Assembly (NCBI GenBank): GCA_024134725.1
Contig: CP099863.1
Coordinates: forward strand, 2,599,501 to 2,663,500
Length of the DNA stretch: 64,000 nt
Source of the DNA: Bacillus sp. 1780r2a1
GTDB lineage: Bacteria; Bacillota; Bacilli; Bacillales; Bacillaceae_H
Direction of reading: 5' to 3'
The notes beneath the pieces are model-generated. The model ran no database searches. It was given only the letters and a program-made list of their open reading frames with translations, and was not told the DNA's origin. The translations under genes were made by a program, and so were the position numbers. Position 1 is the stretch's first letter. Every line of letters begins with the position of its first letter. This document shows positions 39,905-49,342 of this stretch, piece after piece.

Positions 39905-41224
39905 TTATGATTGTGTAAAATCAATATTTTGTTTGTCTTCCACTACTTTATTCTTTTTTTCTTTTACAAATAAAACCGTCACAAGTGAAATGATAGCCGT
40001 CACAATAATATACAGAGCCACCGGAACAAACGAGTTGTTGTAAGCGCTTAGTAAAGCTGTAGCCACAAGGGGAGCTGTTCCTCCTGCTAAGGCTGCGCCT
40101 AACTGATAACCAACCGTTACCCCCGTGTATCGAACATTTGTTGAAAAGATTTCAGAGAACATTGTCCCAAGAACCGCAGTAATAGGACTCCAAATCAACC
40201 CTAATCCGATAATGGTTGCAACTGTTAACAGCAAGACGGACCCCTGTGAAAGTAAATAAAAATATGGAAATGCATACAAAATCATGGCAACTGTTCCAGC
40301 AATGTATAGCGGCTTACGGCCAATCGAATCAGACCATCTTCCCATAATAGGAATTAAAATTGTCGTAACAAGTGTTGCTATGGTTACAGCATTTAAAGCT
40401 GCGCTTTGTTCAAAAGATAAAATACCCGTTGCATAGGAAATGATAAATGTTGAAAAAATGTAAAATGGAGCAGTCTCAACAAATTTAGCTCCTACAGCAA
40501 TTAATACAGAGCGCCAGTGATACTTAAATGTATCTACAATTGGAACTTTTGCAATGTTTCCTGTTTCTTTCGCTTGTTTAAATGCTGGGGTTTCATCTAA
40601 ACCATTTCGAATCCAAAGACCTAGAAAGACCAGTACAGCGCTTAATATAAATGGAACACGCCAGCCCCATGCTAGGAAAGCTTCATCTGGTAAAAGTGTC
40701 ATCAGTGAAATCGATAACGTTCCTAACAACATTCCAATTGTCACACCCATTTGAGGAATACTGCCAAAAAAGCCTTTTTTGTTTTCGGGTGCGTATTCAA
40801 CTGCTAATAGCAACGCTCCGCCCCACTCTCCGCCAATACCAAGGCCTTGCACTAATCGAAGAAAAATTAAAAGGATTGGAGCCCAAATTCCAATTGTTTC
40901 GTATGTAGGCAACAAACCAATTAAAATGGTTGCAATCCCCATTAATGACAGCGTCATGACAAGTGTTTTCTTCCGTCCAATCTTATCACCAATATGACTA
41001 AAGATTACCCCTCCAAGCGGCCGAATAAAAAATGGAATAGCAAACGATGCGTAGGCTAGCATGAGCCCTACAGTTGGATCATCGGATGGAAAATACAGCT
41101 TGCTAAATACGAGCGCTGCAACTGTCCCATATAAAAAGTAGTCATACCATTCAATTGAACTTCCAATTAAACTTGCAATTAATGCTCTGTTTGCTGTTTT
41201 CCGCTCAACACCTGTTTCCTTCAT
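39905..41224 (-). CDS. MFS metabolite:H+ symporter (MHS family)
   Basis: A 439-residue transporter with 12 helices. The sequence SSIEWYDYFLYG at the first helix, SHIGDKIGRKKTL in loop 2-3, and RLVQGLGIGGEWGGALL at helix 4 are MHS (ProP/ShiA) signatures. ATG at 41224 is chosen; a longer upstream frame overlaps the GntR gene and lacks a site. It imports a polar metabolite by proton symport. The OCD-family gene downstream suggests an amino or imino acid. Confidence 0.92.
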   Translation of the reverse strand: MKETGVERKTANRALIASLIGSSIEWYDYFLYGTVAALVFSKLYFPSDDPTVGLMLAYASFAIPFFIRPLGGVIFSHIGDKIGRKKTLVMTLSLMGIATILIGLLPTYETIGIWAPILLIFLRLVQGLGIGGEWGGALLLAVEYAPENKKGFFGSIPQMGVTIGMLLGTLSISLMTLLPDEAFLAWGWRVPFILSAVLVFLGLWIRNGLDETPAFKQAKETGNIAKVPIVDTFKYHWRSVLIAVGAKFVETAPFYIFSTFIISYATGILSFEQSAALNAVTIATLVTTILIPIMGRWSDSIGRKPLYIAGTVAMILYAFPYFYLLSQGSVLLLTVATIIGLGLIWSPITAVLGTMFSEIFSTNVRYTGVTVGYQLGAALAGGTAPLVATALLSAYNNSFVPVALYIIVTAIISLVTVLFVKEKKNKVVEDKQNIDFTQS

Positions 41225-41267
41225 ACTATACCCCACTCCTCGTATTTCGATGGCGTACGCTATGTAT

Positions 41268-41948
41268 TTACAAGAGCTGTCTAATTGCCGATTCGACGAC
41301 ATCTATCAATTGATTTACTTTCTCTCGTGCTTCTTTAGGCTTTTTTTCTTTTACTGCACAAAATAATTCTTCATGTAGGTGATAGGTATCTTCAAAGATT
41401 GTCGCTAAATCAAAAGGAAAATGCCAAGATTCATAAAAAGAGTCATACACAGAGTTAATGATTTGGCAGAGAATTAGATTATGAGAAGCCTCATATAGCG
41501 TTCGGTGAAAAAGCAAATCAGCTTCTGCTGTATCTTCATTCAAAGTGCGTAACTTTTCAAAAACTGCTAAATGCTTGCTCATTTTTTGAAGCTGAGCCTC
41601 TGTTGCTAGTTCTGCTGCGAGCTCCGCCGCTCTCCCTTCTAATCCTCGGCGAACATCACAAAGGTCTAATAAAAATTGCTTTTTATCCTTTATGGTTATA
41701 CGAGTTTGAATACGATGGCCCTCCACGTCTTTAACTAATACACCTTTTCCATTTACTATTTCAACGACATGTAATGCTTCCAGCACACGTAGACCTTCAC
41801 GAATACTCGTTCGGCTCACACTAAACTCTGTTGCGAGATCAGCAATAGATGGTAATGACTCCCCTTTCTTGAGAGCATTGACTTTAATATATCTTTTCAC
41901 TTCTTCTGCAACGATTTCATGATTTAACTGTTTTTTCCTTTTTTTCAT
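41268..41948 (-). CDS. GntR-family (FCD/FadR-type) transcriptional regulator
   Basis: A 226-residue regulator: winged helix with SLPSIADLATEFSVSRTSIREGLRVLEALHVVE and a C-terminal FCD domain (RRGLEGRAAELAAELATE; DLLFHRTLYEASHN) that binds a metal and a carboxylate ligand. It precedes the MFS transporter and OCD-family genes on the minus strand and probably regulates them in response to their substrate. A nearby ACCTAT-CAT-ATAGGT palindrome (41983-41997) is a candidate operator. Confidence 0.92.
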   Translation of the reverse strand: MKKRKKQLNHEIVAEEVKRYIKVNALKKGESLPSIADLATEFSVSRTSIREGLRVLEALHVVEIVNGKGVLVKDVEGHRIQTRITIKDKKQFLLDLCDVRRGLEGRAAELAAELATEAQLQKMSKHLAVFEKLRTLNEDTAEADLLFHRTLYEASHNLILCQIINSVYDSFYESWHFPFDLATIFEDTYHLHEELFCAVKEKKPKEAREKVNQLIDVVESAIRQLL

Positions 41949-41982
41949 AGATGCTTCTTTCCTTTCTTTGCTGTAGCTATCT

Positions 41983-41997
41983 ACCTATCATATAGGT
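41983..41997. promoter_or_regulatory. Candidate operator of the GntR/MFS/OCD operon
   Basis: ACCTAT, CAT, ATAGGT is a perfect inverted repeat with a 3-base centre, 35 bases upstream of the regulator's start. Placement suits autoregulation, but the sequence differs from the common FCD site, so this is tentative. Confidence 0.4.
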
Positions 41998-42131
41998 AAG
42001 TATACTACATATTCAGAAAATTTAAATTATTAAAATAAATTTTTCGACAAAAACTTACTTTTTTGTTTTCTATCAAGGTTCTTTTTAAACAATGGATGCT
42101 CTTACATCATTGCTCTTCATTTATTTAAGAC

Positions 42132-42548
42132 TTACGAAATCAGAGATCGCGTTTGTAAAAATGATACAGATTGATGGATCAGGTGTCTAAGTACGTAATC
42201 ATTAAGGTCATAAAGCGTATTGGTATAGACACATTTTTTTCCAGCTTTGTTCTTTCCACGCTGTTTCAAAAGAAAGGCTCCTTGCTGATCTCCAGTTGCA
42301 AAATAAAGACTAAACTTCGCTTTATGAGGAGCAAACCCAAACAGAAACATCTCTCTCTCATGACATAGTTCATACCGATAATGAGACGTACCAAGTCCAA
42401 TCATACTTTTGGAACATATCCTGTTTCTTCAACAAGAATATCTAGCAGTCGATAAACATCTTCTCTCTTTCTTATACTTTTCACCTAGTCAATCAATCCC
42501 CATGCATTTGCATCCGCTTCTTTTGTTTTCAACTGATAGCTGATACAT
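42132..42548 (-). pseudogene. Decayed DUF1801 (YdhG-like) gene
   Basis: The 3' part (residues from MIGLGTSHYRYELCHERE to the end, 42132-42404) matches the second half of DUF1801 proteins. Upstream on the same strand, codons for YQLKTKEADANA...GLID and then VKSIRKREDVYRLLDILVEETGYVPK match the first half, but the gene is broken three times: a tandem 7-base duplication (GTATCAG CTATCAG) directly after ATG TAT CAG at 42533-42548 shifts frame; a TAG at 42485-42487 lies between LID and VKS; and a deletion after VPKV (about 42402) loses the W-G-P-S stretch and shifts frame again. Confidence 0.85.
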
Positions 42549-42563
42549 GTTTGTCCTGCCTTT

Positions 42564-42989
42564 CTAGCTATCAGCCCCAAGCTCAAGCACATACAGTACA
42601 TCTTTTGCATCAAATACAAAATATTGACCGTGTGCATGCCAGTAATCATTTCCTTCAATTTCATACACGTTTACATTTGCTTCGTCTATTAATTTAAATA
42701 AAAGTTGTAAAAACCCCTCAACTCGATTATCTCTTTCTGGAAGTGCAATACGATAACGCTCTTTACATTCATCTTCTCTTGCAAAAAACCAGCCGTATAG
42801 TGCATCCGTTAACCTCGGCTCATACTCTAAACAAAGTGCATGGTCCACATATTCTTCTTGAAAGTATTCCTTTATCGACTGCTCAATGGTTTCTAAGCGG
42901 GGAATTTGATCAAATACAAACGTACAGACATGATTTGTATAATGATTTACATGTTCCATTGCAAGCAAATAGCCATTGAGTTCATTCAT
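42564..42989 (-). CDS. Hypothetical protein, 141 residues
   Basis: A soluble acidic protein starting MNELNGYLLAMEHVNHYTNH, with many Glu, Tyr and His residues, ending VLYVLELGADS. GGAGGG precedes the ATG. It lies 20 bases after the VOC gene on the minus strand, so the two may be one transcript. No known family. Confidence 0.65.
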   Translation of the reverse strand: MNELNGYLLAMEHVNHYTNHVCTFVFDQIPRLETIEQSIKEYFQEEYVDHALCLEYEPRLTDALYGWFFAREDECKERYRIALPERDNRVEGFLQLLFKLIDEANVNVYEIEGNDYWHAHGQYFVFDAKDVLYVLELGADS

Positions 42990-43009
42990 TATTAACCCTC
43001 CCTATTTAA

Positions 43010-43498
43010 CTAGTTCTCTGCCACTTTTTTTGCGTAATCTTTGGCCATTGATTTTGTATAGAATTCAATAATATTTGATTCCGTATCTTTAAAATACACT
43101 CTTGTTTCATTTGCTTCTTTCATTACCTTCATCTCGATACGCTCCTGTTTCAAAACCGTAAGCGCACCCTCAAAATGTTGCTTCTGCACGTGTAGAGCCA
43201 AATGAACGTGAATACCACCTTCATCATAAAGATTTTGCCAGCTCGAAACACTTCGCTGCTTCATCTTCTGATCAGCTTTTGAAAACATACGAGGAAGCCA
43301 GAGTCCTAGCCTTGTTGGGCCTCCAACGTAGAGCCATGTTGCCCAAACTTCATTTAATTCCTCGACAAACTGTCCGTTATCATATCCCCATTGTTCCACG
43401 ATTGGAAAACCAAGCTGATTAGACCAAAACTGCACGGCTCGTTCCATTGACTGTACTTCAAGAACAACTTCTGATATTCCTTCTGTTTTGATTTTCAT
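43010..43498 (-). CDS. VOC (glyoxalase/bleomycin-resistance) family protein
   Basis: A 162-residue protein with paired beta-alpha-beta-beta-beta modules: EVVLEVQSMERAVQFWSNQLGFPIVEQWG and then VHLALHVQKQHFEGALTVLKQE plus VYFKDTESNIIEFYTK. The metal-ligand His/Glu set is partly visible (HVHLAL; IIEFY). It may be a dioxygenase, glyoxalase or resistance protein; no context indicates which. Confidence 0.85.
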   Translation of the reverse strand: MKIKTEGISEVVLEVQSMERAVQFWSNQLGFPIVEQWGYDNGQFVEELNEVWATWLYVGGPTRLGLWLPRMFSKADQKMKQRSVSSWQNLYDEGGIHVHLALHVQKQHFEGALTVLKQERIEMKVMKEANETRVYFKDTESNIIEFYTKSMAKDYAKKVAEN

Positions 43499-43601
43499 CT
43501 AATCTCCTCACTTTATAAACCAAACATTAAAGGCACAACACTTTTTTCTATATTTTAGCATATCTTCCATATGGAAAATGTGCTTTTTGACTATCTTGCA
43601 A

Positions 43602-43636
43602 TAAAAATACAGCGCCTATTTTTTCGGCGCTGTATA
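43602..43636 (-). terminator. Terminator of the poly-gamma-glutamate hydrolase gene
   Basis: TACAGCGCC and GGCGCTGTA pair around TATTTTTTC, followed by TTTTTAT on the minus strand. Confidence 0.83.
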
Positions 43637-43640
43637 CATG

Positions 43641-44219
43641 CTATTCGCTTTCTTTAATTGCTTTGACTAGTGATTCAAGAAAAGAGTGCTTTTTCTCTAC
43701 GTTAGTTAATAGTTCATCATACTGAGGCACAGTCAATTCTAACTGAAGTCCCTGATGGCGGGTATTATCATTTGCAATATTATCTGGCGAAACTCCTCTT
43801 AAATGAGCAGGAGGTTCACTGACAATAAACTGTGGTGTTAAGAATTCTTCTACGCGAGACGCAAGAGATTCATCTCGTCCTCCTATATAAATCTCTCGTT
43901 TCGTACCACGTGCACCGTGAAATGAAATAGTTATATCTGACTGATTGACTAATGATCTTGCCAGCTCTTCATCGTAATGAGTAGATGTTACATGCAATTC
44001 AAAAGGATCTTCTTCTTTCAAGCATTTAAACGCATAGAACGTCCCTTTGACTTCCTGCGCTAATTCCCTTGCTATTTCAAGTGTACCCTCTTCCATTGTA
44101 CCGCCGTGAATTGCCAATACAACAATATCTTTCTTACGAATGATGCACTCAATTTCATAGTCAATTCCAGCTCGCTCACACTGAGATAACTCTTGAAACG
44201 TTTGATATACATCTCGCAC
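43641..44219 (-). CDS. Poly-gamma-glutamate hydrolase family protein (PghP/YoqZ-like)
   Basis: A 192-residue zinc-peptidase-fold protein: IVVLAIHGGTMEEGT (H-G-G...E, zinc ligands), ITISFHGARGTKREIYIGGRDE and LQLELTVPQYDEL. Phage and Bacillus relatives cleave poly-gamma-glutamate. GTG at 44219 is preferred because AAGGAAG is 8 bases away; a longer frame begins at 44228. No signal peptide, so it acts inside the cell or is released by lysis. Diverges from the next gene by only about 40 bases. Confidence 0.88.
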   Translation of the reverse strand: MRDVYQTFQELSQCERAGIDYEIECIIRKKDIVVLAIHGGTMEEGTLEIARELAQEVKGTFYAFKCLKEEDPFELHVTSTHYDEELARSLVNQSDITISFHGARGTKREIYIGGRDESLASRVEEFLTPQFIVSEPPAHLRGVSPDNIANDNTRHQGLQLELTVPQYDELLTNVEKKHSFLESLVKAIKESE

Positions 44220-44260
44220 AACGATCACTTCCTTTCCATTGTTTCTTAATATGACTCGAT

Positions 44261-45181
44261 TTGTACAGAGTATACATCAAACGTACAAGCACTTTTTTTG
44301 CTCCTGCATATTATGGAATGAATGCTTTTTATTATATAGAAAGTGGTGTTAAACAATTGATTGAAAACTACAAACGTATTGAAATCAAAAAGCATCAGTT
44401 ATATGATGTTGATTTGTTGAATAACAAGCCGTATGTCCTTGCAATTGAGTGGGACGGCGTATTATATGAATTTTTAATCAAGCTAAAAGAAAGCTCTTCA
44501 AACATGATTCTATTAGGCTCTGGTGCAGGCGCTAAGCAAGAACACCCGCAAGGCCCTCCTTATTTTCAGCGTCATTCATGGATGGATCTATTTGATGCAT
44601 CGGTTATTTACTACAACGACCCTACTTTATATTTAGGTCCTCTCTCTTTAGGATGGGGGCAAGGAACGAAAGAACGGTTTTACCTTCAGGAAATCTCCGT
44701 GTTGCTAAAAGAAATCTTAGAAAAATTACACATACCTCTCCTAAAGGTCACCTGTTACGGTTCATCAGGAGGAGGCTTTATGTCCCTCATATTAGCCGGC
44801 TATTTAAAAGGTGCTAAAGCAGTTGTGAATAATCCGCAAACATGCTTAACAAAATGGCTTAAGACTCCCGTTCGCAACGTATTTTCCTTATCTTATCCAG
44901 ATATGTCACAGGAAGAAGTGGTTCAAACGTTTCATGAACGAATTAATGTCCTAGCATTTTATCAGAAAATTGGTTACGTCCCCCCCATTGATTACCTTCA
45001 AAATGCAGCCTCAGAATTCGATATGCTAAACCACCTTATCCCTTTTTTATCAGGCCTTCACGCACTAAGCGATGATTGTGAGGTTCATGAAATTAAAGTG
45101 ATATTAAACTATAACAAAAAACAAGGACACGCCGCTTTAGGAAAGCAAGAAACTGTAGATTATTTATCTCAAAAAAAATAG
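44261..45181 (+). CDS. Alpha/beta-hydrolase-like protein
   Basis: A 306-residue protein with a nucleophile elbow G-S-S-G-G-G (VTCYGSSGGGFMSL) near residue 167 and a late His in KKQGHAALG, consistent with an alpha/beta hydrolase. The Asp is not clear. The open frame starts at TTG 44261 without a ribosome binding site; the first in-frame ATG (MNAFYYIESG) is at about residue 20, where no strong site is seen either. The family is not named. It is divergent from the hydrolase gene upstream, with almost no intergenic space. Confidence 0.7.
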   Translation: MYRVYIKRTSTFFAPAYYGMNAFYYIESGVKQLIENYKRIEIKKHQLYDVDLLNNKPYVLAIEWDGVLYEFLIKLKESSSNMILLGSGAGAKQEHPQGPPYFQRHSWMDLFDASVIYYNDPTLYLGPLSLGWGQGTKERFYLQEISVLLKEILEKLHIPLLKVTCYGSSGGGFMSLILAGYLKGAKAVVNNPQTCLTKWLKTPVRNVFSLSYPDMSQEEVVQTFHERINVLAFYQKIGYVPPIDYLQNAASEFDMLNHLIPFLSGLHALSDDCEVHEIKVILNYNKKQGHAALGKQETVDYLSQKK

Positions 45182-45246
45182 TAGCGAGTTTTTTTATCCT
45201 GTGATAAGATGTCGAAGTTCAATTCATCATATCTTACAGTATAGGT

Positions 45247-45264
45247 CGTAAAAATGTTTTTACG
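45247..45264 (+). promoter_or_regulatory. 18-base palindrome upstream of the SMR pump gene
   Basis: CGTAAAAATGTTTTTACG is a perfect inverted repeat with 8-base arms, located 20 bases before the start of the SMR gene and just before the AAGGAG site. It could be an operator for a multidrug-sensing regulator or an RNA hairpin near the start. Confidence 0.5.
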
Positions 45265-45283
45265 CAGCAAGGAGTGACTTCGA

Positions 45284-45610
45284 ATGCAAGCCTATTTATT
45301 TTTAGCACTTGCTATTACAGCAGAACTTTTTGGAACATCCATGTTAAAAGCATCTCAGGGATTTACGAAACTTTGGCCAAGCATTGGTGTAATTGTTGGG
45401 TTTGGAATTGCGTTTTATTCACTCTCTGCTTCACTTCAACAAATCCCACTAAGCATCGCTTACGCAATCTGGTCAGGAGTAGGAACTGCTATTACAGCTA
45501 TTATCGGTGTTGTCATTTGGAAGGAAAGCGGCAGCATCTCAATGGTCATTGGCATTACGTTAATTATTGCAGGGGTTGTTATTTTAAATCTAAAATCATT
45601 TGCACATTAA
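45284..45610 (+). CDS. SMR-family multidrug efflux protein
   Basis: A 108-residue four-helix protein with the essential Glu14 (LAITAELFGT), the W-P-S and GVGTAITAIIGV motifs typical of EmrE/QacE/YkkC-type small multidrug resistance pumps. It exports cationic compounds such as guanidinium or quaternary ammonium ions by proton antiport. AAGGAG precedes ATG. No guanidine riboswitch was recognised upstream, and only one SMR gene is present, so it acts as a homodimer or with an unseen partner. Confidence 0.93.
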   Translation: MQAYLFLALAITAELFGTSMLKASQGFTKLWPSIGVIVGFGIAFYSLSASLQQIPLSIAYAIWSGVGTAITAIIGVVIWKESGSISMVIGITLIIAGVVILNLKSFAH

Positions 45611-45612
45611 AG

Positions 45613-45643
45613 AAACGCTTGGCAGCTGCCAAGCGTTTTTTTT
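45613..45643. terminator. Bidirectional terminator, fully palindromic
   Basis: A 26-base perfect palindrome (AAACGCTTGGCA, GC centre) with T-run; lies between the SMR gene and the convergent prfC. Confidence 0.87.
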
Positions 45644-47219
45644 ATAAGTTAAATGGATCTAAAAACTTTACGTCAGGATACTTATCTTGGAATAAGCGCC
45701 ATACAAAATCATTTTCAAACATGAGTACAGCATGGCCATCACGATCTTCAACAAGCATAACACGAGAATCAAACATGCTGTCCTTAATTGTCTCTTTGTC
45801 CACCCATTTTGCAATGCTATGGGACATACGAACAAACTCTAAATCTACGTTATACTCGCCTTTCATGCGGTGTTCAAACACTTGAAACTGAAGCTCACCA
45901 ACCGCACCTAAAATATAATCTCCAAAGAACGGTGTACGATAAAGCTGAACAGCTCCTTCTTGTACGAGCTGATTAATCCCTTTTTCAAAATGCTTTGATT
46001 TCATGGCATTTTTAGCACGTACTTTTACAAATAACTCTGGTGGGAACTTCGGAAGCGCATCAAATTGAAATACTTTACCATCGCCGACGATTGTATCTCC
46101 AATTTGATACGTACCTGAATCATAGAGACCAATAATATCTCCTGGGTATGCTGTATCAACTGTTTCACGACTTGATGCTAAAAATTGATGTGACTGAGCA
46201 AGCTTCATTTTACGATTTGTACGAGCAAGCGTTACGTTCATGCCACGCTCAAACTTTCCTGAACACACGCGCACAAAAGCAATTCGATCGCGGTGGGCTG
46301 GGTTCATATTTGCTTGAATTTTAAAGATAAAGCCTGAGAAATTGTTATCCGTCGGTTGAATTGTCCCAACAGATGATTCACGTGGCTGTGGTGGTGATGT
46401 TAATTGTAAAAATGAATTAAAGAACGACTGTACTCCAAAGTTTGCAATGGCACTACCAAAAAACACAGGTGTTAAAAGACCTTGCTTTACTTTTTCAATT
46501 GAAAAGTCGTTACCCGCTTCATCAAGAAGGGATAATTCATCCACAAGCGTCGGCAAATACATTTCATCCACGTGCTTTTTCACTTCATCATCAATGTTTT
46601 CACCATCAAAGTCTGCAAAATATGATTCTTTATTTCCTTGATACACTTCAATTTGCTTCGAAAAGCGGTCGTACGTACCTTGAAATCTTTTTCCCATTCC
46701 GATTGGCCACGTAACGGGGTATGACTCAATTCCAAGTACTTCTTCAATTTCTTCCAATAGCTCTAGTGGATCTTTCCCTTCTCGATCGAGCTTATTGATA
46801 AATGTTAAAATTGGAATTCCGCGCATACGACATACTTTAAATAACTTTAACGTCTGCGCTTCAATCCCCTTTGTACCATCAATAACCATGACAGCACTAT
46901 CTACCGCGGTTAGTGTTCGATATGTATCTTCACTGAAGTCTTCGTGTCCTGGTGTATCTAGAATGTTAATAAAATGATCTTTATATTCAAACTGCATTAC
47001 ACTTGATGTAACGGAGATTCCACGTTGCTTTTCAATTTCCATCCAGTCAGATGTTGCAAACTTTCCTGACTTTTTACCTTTCACTGTTCCAGCAGAACGA
47101 ATCATTCCACCTAGTAATAACATTTTTTCAGTTAATGTTGTTTTTCCAGCATCCGGGTGGGAAATGATCGCGAACGTACGACGTGAGTCGACCATCTGCT
47201 GTTGCTGTTGATTGCTCAT
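45642..47219 (-). CDS. prfC: Peptide chain release factor 3
   Basis: A 525-residue translational GTPase that removes RF1/RF2 after termination. G1 [14 protein letters not shown]2/switch [10 protein letters not shown]3 [15 protein letters not shown]4 NKLDRE are all intact. Domain II starts with [30 protein letters not shown], typical for RF3. ATG at 47219 has a AAAGGAT site. Single gene with the shared terminator. Confidence 0.96.
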   Translation of the reverse strand: MSNQQQQQMVDSRRTFAIISHPDAGKTTLTEKMLLLGGMIRSAGTVKGKKSGKFATSDWMEIEKQRGISVTSSVMQFEYKDHFINILDTPGHEDFSEDTYRTLTAVDSAVMVIDGTKGIEAQTLKLFKVCRMRGIPILTFINKLDREGKDPLELLEEIEEVLGIESYPVTWPIGMGKRFQGTYDRFSKQIEVYQGNKESYFADFDGENIDDEVKKHVDEMYLPTLVDELSLLDEAGNDFSIEKVKQGLLTPVFFGSAIANFGVQSFFNSFLQLTSPPQPRESSVGTIQPTDNNFSGFIFKIQANMNPAHRDRIAFVRVCSGKFERGMNVTLARTNRKMKLAQSHQFLASSRETVDTAYPGDIIGLYDSGTYQIGDTIVGDGKVFQFDALPKFPPELFVKVRAKNAMKSKHFEKGINQLVQEGAVQLYRTPFFGDYILGAVGELQFQVFEHRMKGEYNVDLEFVRMSHSIAKWVDKETIKDSMFDSRVMLVEDRDGHAVLMFENDFVWRLFQDKYPDVKFLDPFNL

Positions 47220-47320
47220 AAGTTCAATTATCCTTTCTACTATACAATTCCTATTTTCATCATTTCATTATACGCTTTTTTTATACAAGATGACCAGCCT
47301 TTTTCAAAGGAAAAGAAAAA

Positions 47321-47340
47321 AGGCCCCCATTTGGGAGCCT
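47321..47340 (-). terminator. Terminator of the cold-shock gene
   Basis: AGGCTCCC and GGGGGCCT pair around AAAT with one G-U, followed by TTTTTTC. Confidence 0.82.
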
Positions 47341-47361
47341 CTGATAATCCTATAAAAAGAA

Positions 47362-47586
<225 letters not shown>

Positions 47587-47678
47587 CTACACCTTGTGTA
47601 TTACTCCATTCTTGCTCTTACAATAAGTCAAGACGAAACCTATCGAACTATCCTTATGGAACAAAAATAAGCACTTTT

Positions 47679-47707
47679 ATTGTACCAAATTATCAAAAAA
47701 ATTTCAA
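47679..47707 (-). promoter_or_regulatory. Sigma-A promoter of the csp gene
   Basis: TTGAAA (47702-47707) and TACAAT (47679-47684) on the minus strand are 17 bases apart. The transcript would carry a 5' leader of over 100 bases before the csp ATG. This is a near-consensus promoter. Confidence 0.8.
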
Positions 47708-47829
47708 AGGGATTTGTATAATCTTCTACTTATTTTTTCAAAAAAATCTCACTTTTTTTTGCTTTTTCATTCTCACTAACCTAGGTTAATTTTAGAAATA
47801 TTCACATTTATCTCTTAATCTTTTTCAAG

Positions 47830-49320
47830 CTAAGAAATTGGCTCTAATTCTTTGATAGCTAATCCATAATAGACTTTTTCTAAGCGCTTAATTTCCGCCT
47901 CATATCGCTTAAGTTTACCGCTTGTTAGCCCTCGAGAGCTTTTGGTTTCGTCCAACAGTTCAAGATGCTGATTAAGCTTCAACAATGTTCTGGTTAAGCG
48001 CTCCTGTAACTCTTCGATTTCATTTTGTATATCCACACAAATCGGAAGCCGATTAGCTAGAATAAAATCCGTCATTTGCATTAGTATTTTTTTGCGCTCA
48101 ACTTCCTTCACCTTACTTTTCACTACACGTTCAGCAGACCGAAACGTAAGTCGAATTCGTTCCATAATATCGCCTTTTATTGAAAGCTTTCTTCTTAATT
48201 CGTCTACATCTTCTTTTAAGGCTTCATGCTCTTCAATCATCCTTTTCATGACAAGACCGCAGTTGAGGGTTTTTAAATCCATTTGATTTAGCTGATGGCG
48301 AATAGATTCTTTTAAGCTATCTATTTTTTTAGTAAGCTGCTTTTCTATGCCTTTAAGCTGCCTAATATCTTGTTCTCCATTGTAAATAAGACCTTCTAGG
48401 CGCTCAACATCAAATTGAGCTTGTTCTTTTTTTATTTGAAAATCTTCGTACCGACGATATACAGATGACCATTTAATTAATAAAGATTGATAGTTGAGCA
48501 GCTCATCTTGGTGCTCCACCTTACACATCCACATTAAATGAACAACGGCCGCTAACAGCGGTAAAAAAGGTTCTGCTTCCTTACGCTTGGCTACAATTTC
48601 ATGACTTTCCAAGCTCGCTAGCGTCCATAAAGGTGCATTGAACCCCACTAGAAGTGACGGTCCATACTGAATCGGAACAAACAAAGGCATGACTGCACAA
48701 AGTAAAGATGACAATAAGTCATATGCGTTCGGAGGAAGTTGTTTAAAAAAACTGATAATCCCTTGTCTTTGTAAGATCTCTTCCATTGCTTTTTGAGTAA
48801 CTTCTCTGCTGAACAATTCCAAAATCCGATCTTGATATAAGCTTGGTAACTGTTCAATCCAAGTTAAAAGAGCTGTTTGTAAAATCAGTTGTTCTCGCTT
48901 TGAAGCGATTAAGTACTGTGAATCTGCAAGGTGAATAAACAACCGAATTTGGTGACGCAAAACGTCGTCTAGGGAATGACAGCGAGCAATAGAAAACAAT
49001 TCATTATATTTCGCAACAAACATATTGGCTATTTCTTCACTAAGTTCGTATAGCTCTCCATTCGTTGTAGTGTGAGAAACAGGGAGTCGAAAATATTCAG
49101 CCATATGCAAAAACAGTTGAAGATGCAAATCTACCTCAGGCTGCTTAGCAATTTTTCTCATATTCTGCTGGAGATTTTGCTGAAACTGGACATGTTCATC
49201 CTTTTCGTTTGGTAACGTTGGTTGTAGCTTTACAATTTTATATTTACTTATAACAAACGCACTTTGTAATCCTTGTCCATTTGCTGTTAGCAAACTATAA
49301 AGAAGCTGTTGACCATTCAT
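47830..49320 (-). CDS. Hypothetical helical/coiled-coil protein, 496 residues
   Basis: ATG at 49320 is chosen because AAAGGAGATGAGG is well placed; the frame extends upstream. The N-terminal 290 residues are helical and rich in Leu, and residues about 300-490 form long coiled coils (FDVERLEGLIYNGEQDIRQL; HEALKEDVDELRRK; IQNEIEELQERLTRTLLKL). No transmembrane segment or signal peptide is clear. No family is recognised. It is likely a large cytosolic structural or adaptor protein. It may be co-transcribed with the small two-helix protein starting 23 bases upstream. Confidence 0.75.
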   Translation of the reverse strand: MNGQQLLYSLLTANGQGLQSAFVISKYKIVKLQPTLPNEKDEHVQFQQNLQQNMRKIAKQPEVDLHLQLFLHMAEYFRLPVSHTTTNGELYELSEEIANMFVAKYNELFSIARCHSLDDVLRHQIRLFIHLADSQYLIASKREQLILQTALLTWIEQLPSLYQDRILELFSREVTQKAMEEILQRQGIISFFKQLPPNAYDLLSSLLCAVMPLFVPIQYGPSLLVGFNAPLWTLASLESHEIVAKRKEAEPFLPLLAAVVHLMWMCKVEHQDELLNYQSLLIKWSSVYRRYEDFQIKKEQAQFDVERLEGLIYNGEQDIRQLKGIEKQLTKKIDSLKESIRHQLNQMDLKTLNCGLVMKRMIEEHEALKEDVDELRRKLSIKGDIMERIRLTFRSAERVVKSKVKEVERKKILMQMTDFILANRLPICVDIQNEIEELQERLTRTLLKLNQHLELLDETKSSRGLTSGKLKRYEAEIKRLEKVYYGLAIKELEPIS

Positions 49321-49342
49321 TTCCTCATCTCCTTTTTGACTT

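Noticed and set aside
45182-45283. Guanidine riboswitch upstream of the SMR pump
   Set aside because: No ykkC-type core and no paired ACGR hairpins of the mini-ykkC class; only an 18-base palindrome is present.
45274-45885. 203-codon frame overlapping the SMR gene and prfC
   Set aside because: It covers a real SMR gene in another frame and runs through its terminator into prfC antisense; composition is Cys/Tyr-rich noise.
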